From NCBI GenBank assembly GCA_029962745.1, contig CM057153.1, positions 8,748,962 through 8,812,961 of the forward strand: 64,000 nt of DNA, in the 5' to 3' direction. The notes beneath the pieces are model-generated. The model ran no database searches and was not told where the DNA came from. It saw only the letters and a program-made list of their open reading frames with translations. Both the position numbers and the translations under genes were made by a program. The first letter of the stretch is position 1; every line of letters begins with the position of its first letter. This stretch comes from Echinometra lucunter (Eukaryota; Echinodermata; Echinoidea; Camarodonta; Echinometridae). This document shows, one piece after another, positions 25,711 through 38,501 of this stretch.

Positions 25711-26148
25711 GGGCCAGTATTCAATTAAATACTTGGATTAAGTAAAACTTTTACTAAGTATTTTACTTGGCCTAGAAATCAAGTCATATTCAATTCAATA
25801 CTTTGAATTTTACTTTTGTAAGCCAACTTTAAGCCAAAATTCTTTCTGATAAGCAATGTGATGTCATATTTTCAATGTGCAATTAACATGTCGCATCAAA
25901 TACGCTCGAATATGCTATGATATAATTCTGCGCAGCTCATAGTGACTGCGTATAAAAACCTATGACTGCCAATCAAGGCCTCCAAGATAATTGACTTAAG
26001 TCTCCTAGGTAGGTGTCTTAGATTTAGAGTAAAATACTTATTTAAAATATTGAATTGAACATTAAATTTTGCTAAGTATTTTATCTAAGTAAAAAACTAA
26101 GACAAATACTCATGTTTCTGACTTAAGTATTGAATTGAATACCGGCCC
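25711..26148. mobile_element. 438-bp TIR element, ends GGGCC(A/G)GTATTCAATT
   Basis: The left end GGGCCAGTATTCAATTAAAT is the inverse of the right end ATTGAATTGAATACCGGCCC with two changes; the similarity continues through acttaagt. Internally aagtattttactt and its complement recur several times. No coding is seen. Confidence 0.82.
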
Positions 26149-27834
26149 TGATGTGTTATGTGACATGAACCATATTTCCAACCTACTTTCTTCTCAACCT
26201 CATGTAACTGCATTTTGCAATTATGTAGAAGCAGATAAAGGCCATCCATGCCCTATCGTGAAATTCACATAGTCGTAATACGAGCATGAATGTGGTTATG
26301 AAAGTTACATCAACAGTAATTCATGTAAGCATCAACCTTATATTCTCCATAATGAGGGCTGGAGTATTCTTTCGGAAAAAAAAGAAGAGATAAATACACG
26401 TAAGTCGTTGATGAGACACCTCTATCACTGTGGGTATAAGAAATAAGGAGAGATTATTATAAAATTGCACACTACTTAATAACTCTCTATCCATAAAAGA
26501 TCAATAAATATTTGGATCACTGAAAACATCATCATTTTCCAATTCTGCAGAAAGTACTGGTAATTTCCAAGAGTCAGTTTGCTTTATTTCTTTGAATACT
26601 TTCATTTAACGATTTGATTGATGAACAAGAAGATACCCATTACAGAGTTCAGTTCCTATTGAGGAAAGTAAAAAAGCAAGAAAATTTGGGAAAAAAAACT
26701 GCCCGAGATTTCCAATCATATTACATGTACATGTATGATCTTGTTTCATATAATTGCAATGCAGATTTCAAGTCCACTGCTTGTAAAAATTATGTGAGTA
26801 TGAGTGCAATGTATTTCCTATTCACAATACCAATTGCAAGCCAGCCGTTCATGACATTTTAAAAAACTATTTCACAGTCATAAATAGAGACTTTGTCCAA
26901 TTGGTCTTTCCTTGATTAAACCTGACATTAATCAAATATAACTTATATATTTCATGCATGAGAGAACATTGATAGTGTGACTATCCCCCAAAATTCATGG
27001 ATAAATAACTGATTGCCTACACAGGCTCAGTATTAATCCCATCATGCATGTCAATCACCATGGGGGTGTAAGCAGGCATATATATTAGCATGCTCACTCA
27101 GTTATATCATCTAAATATAAGGACAATGATTTAAAGATGGCAAAATGTGCACAGCCGATATCGATTAACCTACATCTCAGAGTGCCTCATGTTATTTCAC
27201 TCAATATTTTGATCGGAGGGAGACTAATTTGATGGTTTCTATTCTTAAAACATGTATTTGTGGTATTGATAGCAAAATCATATGTATCTTACAGTCTTGT
27301 GGAAAAATAAATGAATGCCCAGAGAAGCAGTAAAATCATAAATGGTCATCATTACAAGTATCATATTTCATGATGCAGGATGTGTACATGTCGGTTTTTG
27401 ATAATTTGTGTGAAATAGGATGTGTTGGGGTCAATGAGTTCATTTCATATAACTATATACTGTACAGCCACTTATACAGCCTTCCAATTGAGAGAAAGCA
27501 AATAAGGAGTTAAGGCCACTAGCCCCAACAAACTCTGAACAGAGCCCTTTGTGAAAATAAATTTTGCCAATAGTGTCTATATCATGCATCACTCAAATTT
27601 ATAGACAAAATGTATTTTTGGTTCCTTTAAGAAGCTCTCACATATTCTGACGCACTTTCAACTGTTATTGCTTTAGTTTGGTTTCTTTTGTACTTTATTT
27701 CAACTCCGTATCACTGTATCATCTGATCCTTATGATATTATTGTCAAACTAGACAATATATTATGTTCATATCTAAGGAAGATGAAAAAACCATTAAGTG
27801 TTCATTCTGGAAGAGTTTTTTTACATGAATTTTG
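26149..27834. other. Intronic sequence, nothing recognised
   Basis: AT-rich, with only short chance frames and no clear repeat boundaries. Confidence 0.5.
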
Positions 27835-29170
27835 AAATGGCTCACAAATGAGTGATTTTTGTAGATAAACAATCACACTATAAGACTGAGCTATATAAAA
27901 AAGCATATAAATCTAGCAGACTCATATGCTGTACTGTATGAATGCTAGTACTAATGAATGTTTCTTTTCCCTGCATGTACTCCTCACCCAACTCATAAAA
28001 TGCTACAGATAACGAAAGGAGCTGCCTACAAGCCTCTTATCTATTTCATCATAATTTAGAAATGCTTCCCCCACCCCCCACCCCCTCCCATGTGTGAATT
28101 TTGAAGCTGAAAAATCAGACGTAAGACTGAGCTGTGAAAAAATACACACACAGACACACACATGTATCCTGTAGGTACATAATATATGAAGGTCTCTCTC
28201 CCCTTTATGAACCTCTCACCTGCATCCTGAAATTCACCTTGATACAAGCTACAGATAATGAAAGGGGCTGCGTACCAGCCCATTCTCTGTTTTCATCGTA
28301 ATTTGGGAATTGTCCACAAATTGTCTGCTTCTTTTTGGGCGATTCCACATGGAAAGCACAATCAGCTTGCTTCTGATTTACAGTAAAAAAAAATCACTTT
28401 GATAGTCCTGAACAGCCATATCTTTAAATTGAAAGAAGCTTTAAAAAAAGAATTCCACCATCTTAATCAGTGTTGGTATAATGCATGTTTGATTTTACAT
28501 GACAATTTTGTTATTTGAAAGTGACACCATTTTCAGGTAATTCTGTTACCGAGTACATATACCACAATAAAAGTACGATATTGTTAGAATGTAAGAGTTC
28601 AGGTTAAAGAATGAGCATATTTGCAGAGTATTAAATGGTGAGAAGGGGGACAGAATACGAAATAAGCACATAAACTCTAAAAATGTGAGTTAAAAATCTC
28701 TGATTTATAATTCAATTACCATGGAATTGCCCTTTTGCAAACCAAAGAATTTGCTATATTCTTGGGTCAAATTTTGTGGTTGAAAGAATCACTCCATGAG
28801 CTATGGCAATTTTTAGAAACTGACTAATTTACACTTTTTAGTACTTTCGTTTTAAATTGAACCTCAGAGTGTATAGATCCTATCTCAAAGTATGTAATAA
28901 GGGGGAAATGTATTGGCTGAAAATAGACATATTCACCACTTCGTAAAAAAGCTGACAAAATGTGTGATTTTTGTAGCTAAAAATCACACTATATGAGGGA
29001 ACGGTATAAATACACACACAATGGAAGTCTAGTAGACACATACACGTACATGAATATGAATGTGGCTCTACCCTACATGAGCCCCTTGCCTGACTCCTGA
29101 AATTCACCTTGATATACGCTACAGATACCAGTAATGAAATGGGTGCTCCGCAGCCCATCCTCCATATTGG
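27835..29170. repeat. Three diverged copies of a unit of about 230 bp
   Basis: The copies lie at about 27835-28070, 28080-28315 and 28955-29165. Shared words in order are gtg-(a/g)atttttg-ag(c/a)t(g)aaaaatca, ctgagct-t-aaaaa, cctgaaattcaccttgatac, gctacagata followed by atgaaa-gg, and cagccc(a)t. The first copy is the most diverged. Spacing is tight for the first two, then a gap of about 640 bp. Frames across them are not genes. Confidence 0.7.
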
Positions 29171-30000
29171 TTTGATGGCCTGTGCACTGGATTTAATTAC
29201 ATGTTAACAGTACCTGCAGAAATACTTTAACCATAAAACTCAAAGGTTAGAAATAATGATGGTATAAAGTTGCAACTAAGTAGCAGAATGGTGTCATTCC
29301 TAACTGATCAAATCATGTATTAATCCATACAGAGTTCACTGAGCATATTGTTTTTTTAAATGGCATGTCACATTCCATCTGTACCAAATTTGGGTAAAAT
29401 CATTTGTGCTAAACCTTCATCTTCATCTTTGTCTCAACATATGGTTAAGTCGCCAGTTTTCCTTTGCTTTTGTTCTGAAAGAGATGAACCCCTTGTAGAC
29501 ATGTACATGTACATAGAACTACTTATATGATGTCTAAGGTGCACTGTAAGTGTTCCTTGGCAACCTCTTCAAAGGAAATAACATCCGTTTCAGCCATAAG
29601 TTAGCCTAGATGACCACCATTTATCATTACAAACTGGCCATAAATGCTTCCAGGAAGCATTCAGAAACATCAGCTTCTGTCGAAAATGCTCGCGCAATAC
29701 ATTGTATGTCTTGTCTACTTTAAAAACAGCACTAAAATTTATACTGCCTACCATCACTTTCTGTTGTTTTCTTGTTATTTTTTTCATATAACATGTGTAC
29801 CGGTTTTTCTCTCATGGCTGTGCCTCACATACCAAGGCAATAATTTTCTTTATGCTCTAGCTATGCCCTTGTTTTTCTTTCCAAAGGGTAAATTATTTGC
29901 TCCAGCTATTTCTGCTTAAATTAAAGTTTCTCTTTCTTACAATTGTCAGATATCTAATGTGAGACTTTATGTATGGTCTTCAAATATGCAATGTTTTTAT

Positions 30001-30440
30001 GTTAGGCCCCCCCCCAAAAAAAAATTGTTATGTTGCCCTCAATTGACTGACCATAAAATGCAAAAAAACATGTTTTTTTTTTTTTTTTCAGCAGACCCAA
30101 ATATACAAATGCACCATTTTTGTGAGAAAATCTCAGATTTGGACGAAGAATTTGCTAAACTTTGTATTCAATGGCTTAAAAAAACACTTTTATATGCATT
30201 TTGACTGCATTCTGCCCGCGTTTTCCCCATTAGAAACTCATTAAAAAATATCAGAAAACTCAACTCTCTCATGTCACACAACTGCACATATTACACATGA
30301 GTGTCGGCTCACGCGCGCTTGCGTGCATAACAGTTACAGTCCAGTGGGGTAGTAAAAAAAACAATAAAAAAATCAACCGGCCGACCCAAATTTCAAATTT
30401 TGTGCATGTGAGGGCAACATAATTTTTTTTTTGGCCTTAC
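30001..30440. mobile_element. 440-bp TIR element with A-rich ends (GTAAGGCC-A(n)-TTATGTTGCCCTCA)
   Basis: The left end is gttaggcc, a C run, nine A's and ttgttatgttgccctca. The right end is the inverse, tgagggcaacataatt, T(n) and ggccttac. The C run 30007-30015 is an expansion absent from the right end. It is related in layout to 47295-47779, whose ends are (g)aggcctt-A(n) and T(n)-gccttactca. Confidence 0.75.
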
Positions 30441-30840
30441 TATGTTAAACCTCCTTTCCACTTATTCTATGTTATGGACATCATGCTTTCTCATGCTGCT
30501 TTGCCTTATAAAAACTCACAAAAAGGGACATAACAAAAGCTATGACAACTAAGAACATACCTGTAGATGAATTTGGTTTCACACTGCCTACAGTGTATGT
30601 GACTTTTAGATAAGGCAACATATTATCTTTAAAATAAATGCACTGTACTTAATTCAAATATTATGTGTGAAAATTTGAGATATCTGTGGTCTTAAAAGTT
30701 GCAACGTGTTTATGTAACTACAGTAAATCTCCGCTACATTCAACCAATTTTATGGACATATGATGCATTCTTATGTTGCATTGTTATACAAAAATTCACA
30801 AAAAAGAGCATATTAGCAATCCTCCAATGATAAGAATCCT

Positions 30841-31621
30841 GGGGTGGTATTCTGAGACTGTTTTAACTCTGTTATAAGTCTGTTTAAGCAAATCGTATTC
30901 TGAATACCGTATTATCTCTGTTGTAACTTTTGTTGTAACTTTTGTTTTATCTTTCTAACCTGCGCATTTTACTTTGCATGCATGCATTCCCGGTGCAGGT
31001 CATGCGCAAGCGAGTAAAAATACCATATGTAATAACACGGTATTCTGAAGACCGTTTTATCTTCTGTTTTAACTCTTTCCAATGGAAATTCATGCTAATG
31101 AGACACGGGACGTGTTTTAACTTTGTATGTGGTATGTCATGGTGGCAATTTTCCTCGCTCGTTATGTTTTTGGTTGCAATGAGGGGATAAAGAGATCCAA
31201 TAAACCTTGCTGATATTCCCAAAACAACATTTTGAAGAAATTTGGCAATATCTACAATAAGATCAGAGATGATTTGCACAAAGAATTCTGTCACATCATT
31301 GCACCAGTTAATTAAAGCAAGAAATTAAGCGCAAATTAATGCGCTCATTACAACGCGAATATAAGTTCACATATTTCACGCACCCCTTCCCCAGGGAGCG
31401 ATCTTATTGGCTGAACCATCTTAGACTCATCTTAGACTCAACTTTCCCTATAGGATAATATTTCTGTAGTGGGTTTGGCTTTGATGACTTACAACACCAT
31501 TAAAACAGTTCTCAGAATACCAATTAATGACTGTTTTAGCAGTGTTGTAAGTCGGTGACTTACAACAGAAGTTACAACAGAACTTACAACACAGTTAAAA
31601 CGCTGTTCAGAATACCACCCC
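30841..31621. mobile_element. 781-bp TIR element, ends GGGGTGGTATTCTGA
   Basis: The left end ggggtggtattctgagactg is mirrored by cgctgttcagaataccaccc plus c at the right. Subterminal copies of the same words occur inside (attctgaataccg at 30897 and ggtattctgaagaccg at 31038 on the left; cagttctcagaataccaatt at 31505 on the right). Words of the type gttgtaactt/aagttacaac repeat near both ends. The interior has short frames on both strands but no transposase signature. Confidence 0.8.
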
Positions 31622-32444
31622 TGATGATTTAGAATTGATACTGCCTATATGATCTTTTGATTGGGCACTGTAAAATACATTTACAGTACTGATTTTTTTT
31701 AAACATAAATCACGTACAGTTAAATTACTTAAGGAGAAATAGAAATAAGGAAAAGACAGTTAAGGCAAAATTGAGTCCTGCTTGTGTCAAGTAAGTTATG
31801 ATAATGATCTAAGGTGATAGAAAATTCAACTTATGGGTTGTAGAAAATAGGCCTTAAACAAATACTAACATGCATTTCTACATATAAGCATGAATGAAGG
31901 AATTAATGATAATATCCATTGCAATTTTTCATGGTTTTGTTGTAGTTATATTATGTTTGTCACAGGTACTTAAAACAGTTTTATTAAATGATCAAATATC
32001 TTTTTCTTATTCTATAGGTTTTAAACAGTGTGTATATAGCACGTACAATACCAATGTATAAACTGGTGTTGACATAATTGGCAACACTACATGTATATAT
32101 GTACATATGGTTCACATGTAGTGTTTGTATGTGATTACACTTAGCCTTCCAATTATGTACATTCCCACACTGTACTAGGCCCTTTGATTATGTGTATTCA
32201 TGCACTGCATTGCATTACAGAGCATGAATAGAAGCAAAGAGAGCCTACCACTCTGCAGCTGCAGTGCATTACCACATACAGCTTCTCGTTGACATTTGAG
32301 GAGAGGTTCAACCTGGCCGAAAGGCATTGAGAGAGGGCAGCAGATTGGCTACATGTATCAATGGGAGGTTCTCGGTGATACAGGATATCACAAGGATAGC
32401 GCATGGAGCTACTGGGCTTTGTGGTTAGAGTTTAATTATCCTTG

Positions 32445-32810
32445 CCAATGAAAATGAGTTTGAATGAGTATAGTGTAGGGCTTTGTATAAACTCGTTCAC
32501 TCGAAGGAAAGAAATAAGATACCTAAAGCATTGTGGTATGGTGGTAAAAGCTATTGCCTCTCATACGAGAGCACCTGGGTTTGATCCTCACCTGGTGCTT
32601 ACATCCTTGGACAAAGGGTTTTACTTCCCAATGAAAATGAGTTTGAATGAGTATAGTGTAGGGCTTTGCATAGACTCGTTCACTCGAAGGAAAGAAATAA
32701 GATACCTAAAGCATTGTGGTATGGTGGTAAAAGCTACTGCCTCTCGTACGAGAGCACCTGGGTTCGATCCTCGCCTGGTGCTTACATCCTTGGACAAAGG
32801 GTTTTACTCA
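32445..32810 (+). repeat. Tandem duplication (2 x 183 bp) of a tRNA-derived SINE head
   Basis: Two units of 183 bp (32445-32627 and 32628-32810) differ at only a few bases. Each contains a tRNA-like segment (32527-32600 and 32710-32783) with the acceptor-type pairing AGCATTG / TGGTGCT, an A-box-like tggtatggtggtaaaagc and the B-box GGTTCGATCC (GGTTTGATCC in unit 1). As 183 is 61 x 3, a repeated open frame results; it is not a gene. The second unit leads into the SINE body. Confidence 0.85.
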
Positions 32811-32833
32811 TATGTGTCGCTCCCGACCCAAGA

Positions 32834-33157
32834 GGGTGTTTCATAAAGCTGTTCGTAAAGTTGCGAATGACTTTTTTAACAACTTGAATATGAAGTGCCG
32901 AACAGGATGCCCCCAAATTTTTCTGACGTTTTCACAAAGTGTGACCGTATTTTCCATAATCTCCATTAGATTGTGGCAAAAAATATACTTTGCAATAAAA
33001 AATGTTTGTGAACAATAGTAAATAATGTTAATCTATGTCTGCATATTTCAACTTTAGCTGATGTGATTCATAATGATTAAGAATCCTATTTAGCCTGTCA
33101 TATTCAAGTCGTTCGTAAAGTCGTTCATAACTTTACGAACAGCGTTATGAAACACCC
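32834..33157. mobile_element. 324-bp TIR element nested inside the SINE
   Basis: The left end GGGTGTTTCATAAAGCTGTT continues cgtaaagtt; the inverse at the right is aactttacgaacagcgttat then gaaacaccc. The ends match over about 40 bp. SINE sequence (...cgaccca) stops just left of it and resumes just right of it (cccaggtgtattaaatgggt). CCCA on both sides may be the target duplication. Confidence 0.82.
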
Positions 33158-33300
33158 CCCAGGTGTATTAAATGGGTACCTGGCATTGCTGGTGAATAAT
33201 AATTGCAGGACCAGAAGAAAGAGCAGCAGCAATACTGACGTAGCTACCCAGGATAAATAAAACCCATTTAGTTTTATTATTATTATTATTATGGTATAAG
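33158..33300 (+). mobile_element. Distal part of the interrupted SINE, with (ATT)n tail
   Basis: It begins aggtgtattaaatgggtacc and ends gttttattattattattatt. Together with 32710-32833 it makes one tRNA-derived SINE, with tRNA-like head, body and short-repeat tail, cut by the 324-bp element. Confidence 0.7.
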
Positions 33301-34050
33301 TTAAGCAATATGCATTTTCTCCTGGTGGGAATAGCATGAAGGATCATTTGTCCACTGGGCATGGGCTGCAACCATTTATGAGCACTTTTTCTGTTTTGAT
33401 GAAGAAAGTCACAACCAAATGCTGAAGTTTATTTTGGTTTAGGGAAGCTTTTCACCAAAGTATATAGAATAATAGTATAATGCAAGCTTGCATTTCTTCC
33501 ATTGTCTTCCCACTACAAGACTTAGGAAGTAGCACTGCAGTAATATGACACAATCAAGGAGATCCTCAAATCCTTAGTGTGTCAAGAATATTGCATCAAT
33601 CTAACACACTTTTGGAAGGATACATCAAAAGGGAATAACCCTGGCTATGTTATATCATAAAGCTGGTACCATACAATGATGGTAGCTGTATGTCTGAGCA
33701 TGGGTGTGCATAACTTACACCCTATGAAGAATAGCATGCAAACATAAAATCATGTTAAATGCAGTTTGCAGAGACACTTATCACCAAGTCTTAATGGAAT
33801 AACACTCTTTGTGCTTGCTTTAACTACATGATGTACGGAAGTAGGGTTCCATAATAATTCAACTCATCAATTTATAGTAATAGGTCTAATTAATGTGAAA
33901 AATACTTGTCAGGTTCCTACCCCCCCCCCTTTAAGAAAAAGGAAAAGACAGAAAAGAAAGAAAATGGGAAAAGGGTGAGGGGGGGGGGGAATGGAAGAGG
34001 AAACATGAAAATAAGATACATGTATATACTATTTTTCCATATCGTATTGC

Positions 34051-34629
34051 TAAGGGGGTAATGGATAAGCTTCTGAATATGTATGGGAGCATACTAATGA
34101 AAACTGTATATCTACAATCATGTAAGCAAGTAAAGTAAAAGGGCAAGGATGGAAGACTCTCAAATAATAATAATAATAATAATAATACATAGGGTTTCTA
34201 TAACGTCGTTTCCATTTTAAATGCTCAAGGCGCTTTAAAAAAAAAAGATAAACAAAGAATGCCTGACGACATTAAAACACAGAAAAGAAAAAGAAAATGT
34301 CTGTCTTCAAACCTATGTTTGCTAGACATTCAAGGTTTGTTAAGGGGGTAATGGATAAGCTTCTGAATATGTATGGGAGCATACTAATGAAAACTGTATA
34401 TCTACAATCATGTAAGCAAGTAAAGTAAAAGGGCAAGGATGGAAGACTGTCAAATAATAATAATAATAATAATACATAGGGTTTCTATAACGTCGTTTCC
34501 ATTTTAAATGCTCAAGGCGCTTTAAAAAAAAAAAGGATAAACAAAGAATGCCTGACGACATTAAAACACAGAAAAGAAAAAGAAAATGTCTGTCTTCAAA
34601 CCTATGTTTGCTAGACATTCAAGGTTTGT
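34051..34629. repeat. Tandem duplication, 290 bp x 2, carrying a SINE 3' tail (minus)
   Basis: Unit 1 (34051-34340) and unit 2 (34341-34629) both start taagggggtaatggataagc and end gctagacattcaaggtttgt. They differ mainly in the length of (AAT)n and A(n), so the duplication is recent. Each holds the inverse of a SINE tail (aaagcgccttgagcatttaa...cctatg then (TATT)n). The segment agtaaagtaaaagggcaagg / atggaagact occurs inverted at 34755-34786. Confidence 0.9.
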
Positions 34630-34786
34630 TTCACCTCTGATACAAAATGATGCTGTCTATCATTAGTCTTTTTTTATAGATCTGTCAAAAGAGAAAGTTA
34701 TAGGTATTTTATATAATGTCATGTCTATATCCTGTTTTTTTTTTGTTCATTTGACAGTCTTCCATCCTTGCCCTTTTACTTTACTA

Positions 34787-37700
34787 GAAACAAATCAAAT
34801 CTGACCCCTAGCTCCCCCCAAATATATTAACACCCTACTATCATGCAGAGGACAAAAACTGTAGTTGCAAAATTAGGCCAATTTTCATACATCTTTTCTG
34901 GAACGAAAAATATCTGATGAAATTCATCTACATATTCTATTACAGGGATTATACTTTGGATGATATTTTCAAACCTGAAGAGAAATTCAAGATGATTACC
35001 CTAAGGCTGCTCTTGCCTGCTTCCTTTATTTGAATTGATCTAACGTAAATTCCTGTCTTTGATGTTTATGCATGATGACAATTATCGTATTGTTCCAAGA
35101 AATACAAGAACTACGAATGCACCTCCACCTAGTTTGCAAGACAGTATAGGTACATGTTACCTTTCTTGTTTGCTACCTTTGTTCAGGCACTGCAGGTGCC
35201 TATCCTGTTAACACATTTTGACTGGAGCATTTGTTTAACTAATTACATAAATCTTTATGATTTCTATTACTTCATGCATCCATCATCTTTCATTTACAGG
35301 CAAAACAAGTCGCACAGAACAGGCCCGACCTCAGTTAAAACCATCTTTGACTTGAGAAGCAGGCCCAGCCTTGAATGCACATCAATCTGAATTAAAGACC
35401 AACAAGATTTCAAAGGTTAAAGATGTCCGTGCTATTGAAAGTCGGGGAGAGTGGAGTGTACGAGCACATGAGGGGCACGCCAAGGGTTGATGTGCAATAA
35501 AGAAGCGGTGAGTAATTACTTGATATGTGAAGTCAAATGTGAATATTATGAATTAATCAGACGCTAGGGCTCCAGCCATTGCAGATATACCCTGGGGCCT
35601 GATAAAAGGGGGTGCAATAATCATTTCGGAGAACTGTGGAAATAGGAGGGTCCAATCATCACAATGAATCGTGCATAGACTTACTTCCAATATGAATGTG
35701 CACATACATGTAGATTTAGTTGACCACACTAGGACTGTAATCTAAGTCATGGTCTCTACATAAAATTGATGACAAATGTAAGCAACATAAAATGTAAAGC
35801 TGAATATGACAACTGATTACATATATCTCTTTGCCTGCCCAAGGTACATGTATCCTTCAATTTGTCCAATGGACTGTGAATTTATCCCTGTATAAACTAT
35901 TTACCCAAATCATACATATACATGTACACAACAGAAACCATGCATGTTACGTATATTGAGATTAAGCATCTACCATGCAAATCACAAAAATCATCCACAG
36001 GAATTGAAATCCACCCATTATCAGATAAACACATTGTATGTATTTGCAGCATTGTACTATGACAACATGGTTGGCAGCCCTCAGCAAACAAAAAGATTAG
36101 ATCCAAACTTATTCTACCTTATTTTATTGCTCTGACTTGTTTTTCACTTGTAATTATTAATTAGACCATTCTAGCACATACTGTAATATTTCTGTTGCAG
36201 TTATATTTAATGTGCCTTATATGTTTTCGAGGTAAGTTTTGAACAATTTATTCAATGGCTATCTTTCGCAAGCTATAATATACTATGAATAAATAAAAAT
36301 AATAAATAACAAACAAATAAACAGATTACATGTAATACAGAATGTTATTTATAATGAAAAATAGGCCTACACGTATTATCATATTCACAATACTTTAAAA
36401 GGCTATGTATGGCATGTCTTACACAGTGCACCATAAGTTCCTGATGACTTTCCAATTCAGGCTATGTAAATAGAGAGTCATTTGCTTTACTAATATCTAT
36501 AGTAGATGGAAACATGTTCTTTCAAGACAGGAATCCTAAATATCTAACAACTATTTCTTCTTGACCTGCCAGGGAAAATAAAATGTAGTGTGCCCTTGGC
36601 TCATCAGCATAAAAATTGCAGCTAAATCCTTGGGCAGTATGGATTCATGTACATAAATTACCTGTACAGTGCAACATCCCACAGGCAGTAAAATCTGTCT
36701 GAAAATAAATTCTGGATAGGATAAGCACTGCGTAGTTCAAGATAGCAAACTATTCACATGATTTCATTCTTACAAATGCAGTCCTAATACTTGCAGCATG
36801 TCTCCTACACCTGTACTTTCTCTTAAAACATAACAAAACATAAGGACATCTGCCTTTATGAACATGAGAGTCATATTTGGCAAGTATTCTAAAAAGATTT
36901 TGAAACATTTCGGAATTTGATGTTAATTGTCAATTAATCACTTAATCAAACATAATTCAATCAATGAGGACTTTACAACTTAATCAAAAGTTCATTTCAT
37001 CCACTTCCCTACTTGCTATACAATGTAAACTGATTCATTTGCAACTGTTACTGCCCCTAAATCATGGTGCACATTTATGTTCCATTCCTATTAAAGATGG
37101 TTAGATAGCCTATCCAAAAACTTAAAATAGTTACAGGTATCCACTTACAGAATTCTGACCATAATGTATCTTTCTTACTACCACCTTCCCTTCCCCCATA
37201 CCATGGAAATCAATTTCACTTCATGTGCAGTACACTTCCACCCATGCAGTCTATTTTCTTTTAGTCTGTCATTCTCATCCCCTCTCGCAAAGTGATTAAG
37301 GAGACCCTGCAACAACATACCCCAGACTTGGGCAGATGGAGTTACATATAACCTCAAGGTACATAAAGAGCTGATAGTGAACATGGGAGCAAGACAAACT
37401 CTTTTTTTGAGAAAAATTCTCTCTAAAACCAACATTTGAAAACTCTTATCTTGATTTACGCTGTAAATCTGAAGCCTTCAGACAACATGTGCCTCTCAGT
37501 ACCAGCCCTTCAGGGTGTAACCAATTTCTATATGCCATGTCTATTATACGTATCAAATATTTTGATTGGACGATAATTCCAACTAATTGACAAACAAATG
37601 ACGACAGGTCTTCTATTAGAGAAATCTGCAAGATTTCACCTTTCAAAAACCACACTCCACAAGGCGATGATCAGTAATCCCGAGATGCACATGTACTGTT

Positions 37701-37847
37701 GCAAAGACTTGAAAGACAGCAAAAATCGGGAAAATCCCAATAATATTGATGTCTCGCCATAGACAAAAGGAGTAACATGACACAATATTCACTTCAAAAG
37801 TGTGTGACTGCTGTATGTATGACAATGATAATTTATGCATGAAAGTA
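34787..37847. other. Intronic sequence; one weak exon-like stretch at 35301-35509
   Basis: The stretch 35301-35509 on plus is bounded by ttacag and gcg|gtgagt, but all three frames stop early, so it is not supported as coding. Nothing else was recognised. Confidence 0.4.
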
Positions 37848-37863
37848 CCCCCCCCCCAAAAAA
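37848..37863. repeat. (C)10(A)6 junction
   Basis: A C run directly followed by an A run, same strand as the other five junctions. Confidence 0.9.
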
Positions 37864-38089
37864 TTTACTTTTCAAATCCAGGCACCAGAATTCAACTGAT
37901 TTTATATGGTTTAAAAATTATAATACCTTATGTTTTAAAAAATGCCTGTTTTAGAGCATATTTTCATGTTTTGTAGTGTTCACACAGAAGTTCATTTTTG
38001 CAGATAATTGAAAGTTTCCTACATGGTTCTGGTATAAGTTTCTGTGCAGTTTTTTAGGAAGAGCTATAAGTTATAATGGACTGATTGTG

Positions 38090-38167
38090 TGAAATAGTGT
38101 GCCTTTAGAATTTAAAAAGTGTCCTTCACTGCAGTCTTTCAAAAGAAAATACAAATCTTACCTTTTG
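38090..38167 (+). pseudogene. LINE reverse-transcriptase C-terminal tail, decayed
   Basis: The plus frame reads (W>stop)NSVPLEFKKCPSLQ and SFKRKYKSYLL. This is the usual end of the reverse-transcriptase ORF in many CR1/L2-like non-LTR retrotransposons (WNSLP--I----SL--FK--LK-YL). The tryptophan codon reads TGA at 38090, so the copy is dead. AT-rich 3'-UTR-like sequence follows. Only the last part of the ORF remains, as expected for a 5'-truncated LINE insertion. Confidence 0.7.
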
Positions 38168-38305
38168 TATTTCCAGCTACTTAAGATTAACAACCTACAT
38201 GTATCTGCTTCTCTTTTATGTTACTTTATGTTGCATAACTTATTTGTTAGCTGTTTTTGCTCCTTTACTGTGGTTCAGGATTTGTAAGAGATGTAAGTAA
38301 ATCTG

Positions 38306-38501
38306 GGCCGGTATTCTGAAAATCGTGTTATCTTTTGTCTTATCTTCACTGTGTTAATTGTCATAACAAATTTAAAACGTGTACTTATGGTTGGTATAAA
38401 CTGTGCAAATGACCAGCACACGAGACAAAAGTGTGTGATGTGAGCTAATGGCGTATGCTATTTCTGATTGCAAAGATAACACGATTTTCAGAATACCGAC
38501 C
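38306..38501. mobile_element. 196-bp TIR element, ends GG(C/T)CGGTATTCTGAAAATCG
   Basis: The left end ggccggtattctgaaaatcg continues tgttatcttt. The right end gcaaagataacacgattttc then agaataccgacc is its inverse over about 30 bp with one or two changes. It lies inside or next to the 3' remains of the LINE at 38090. Confidence 0.85.

Noticed and set aside
32527..32783. Two tRNA genes in tandem
   Set aside because: The segments have A- and B-box-like sequences, but the anticodon arm does not fold as a standard 5-bp stem with 7-nt loop, and they continue into a SINE body.
35301..35509. Exon-like block between ttacag and gtgagt on plus
   Set aside because: All three frames stop within the block and no homology is visible; an untranslated exon cannot be shown from sequence alone.
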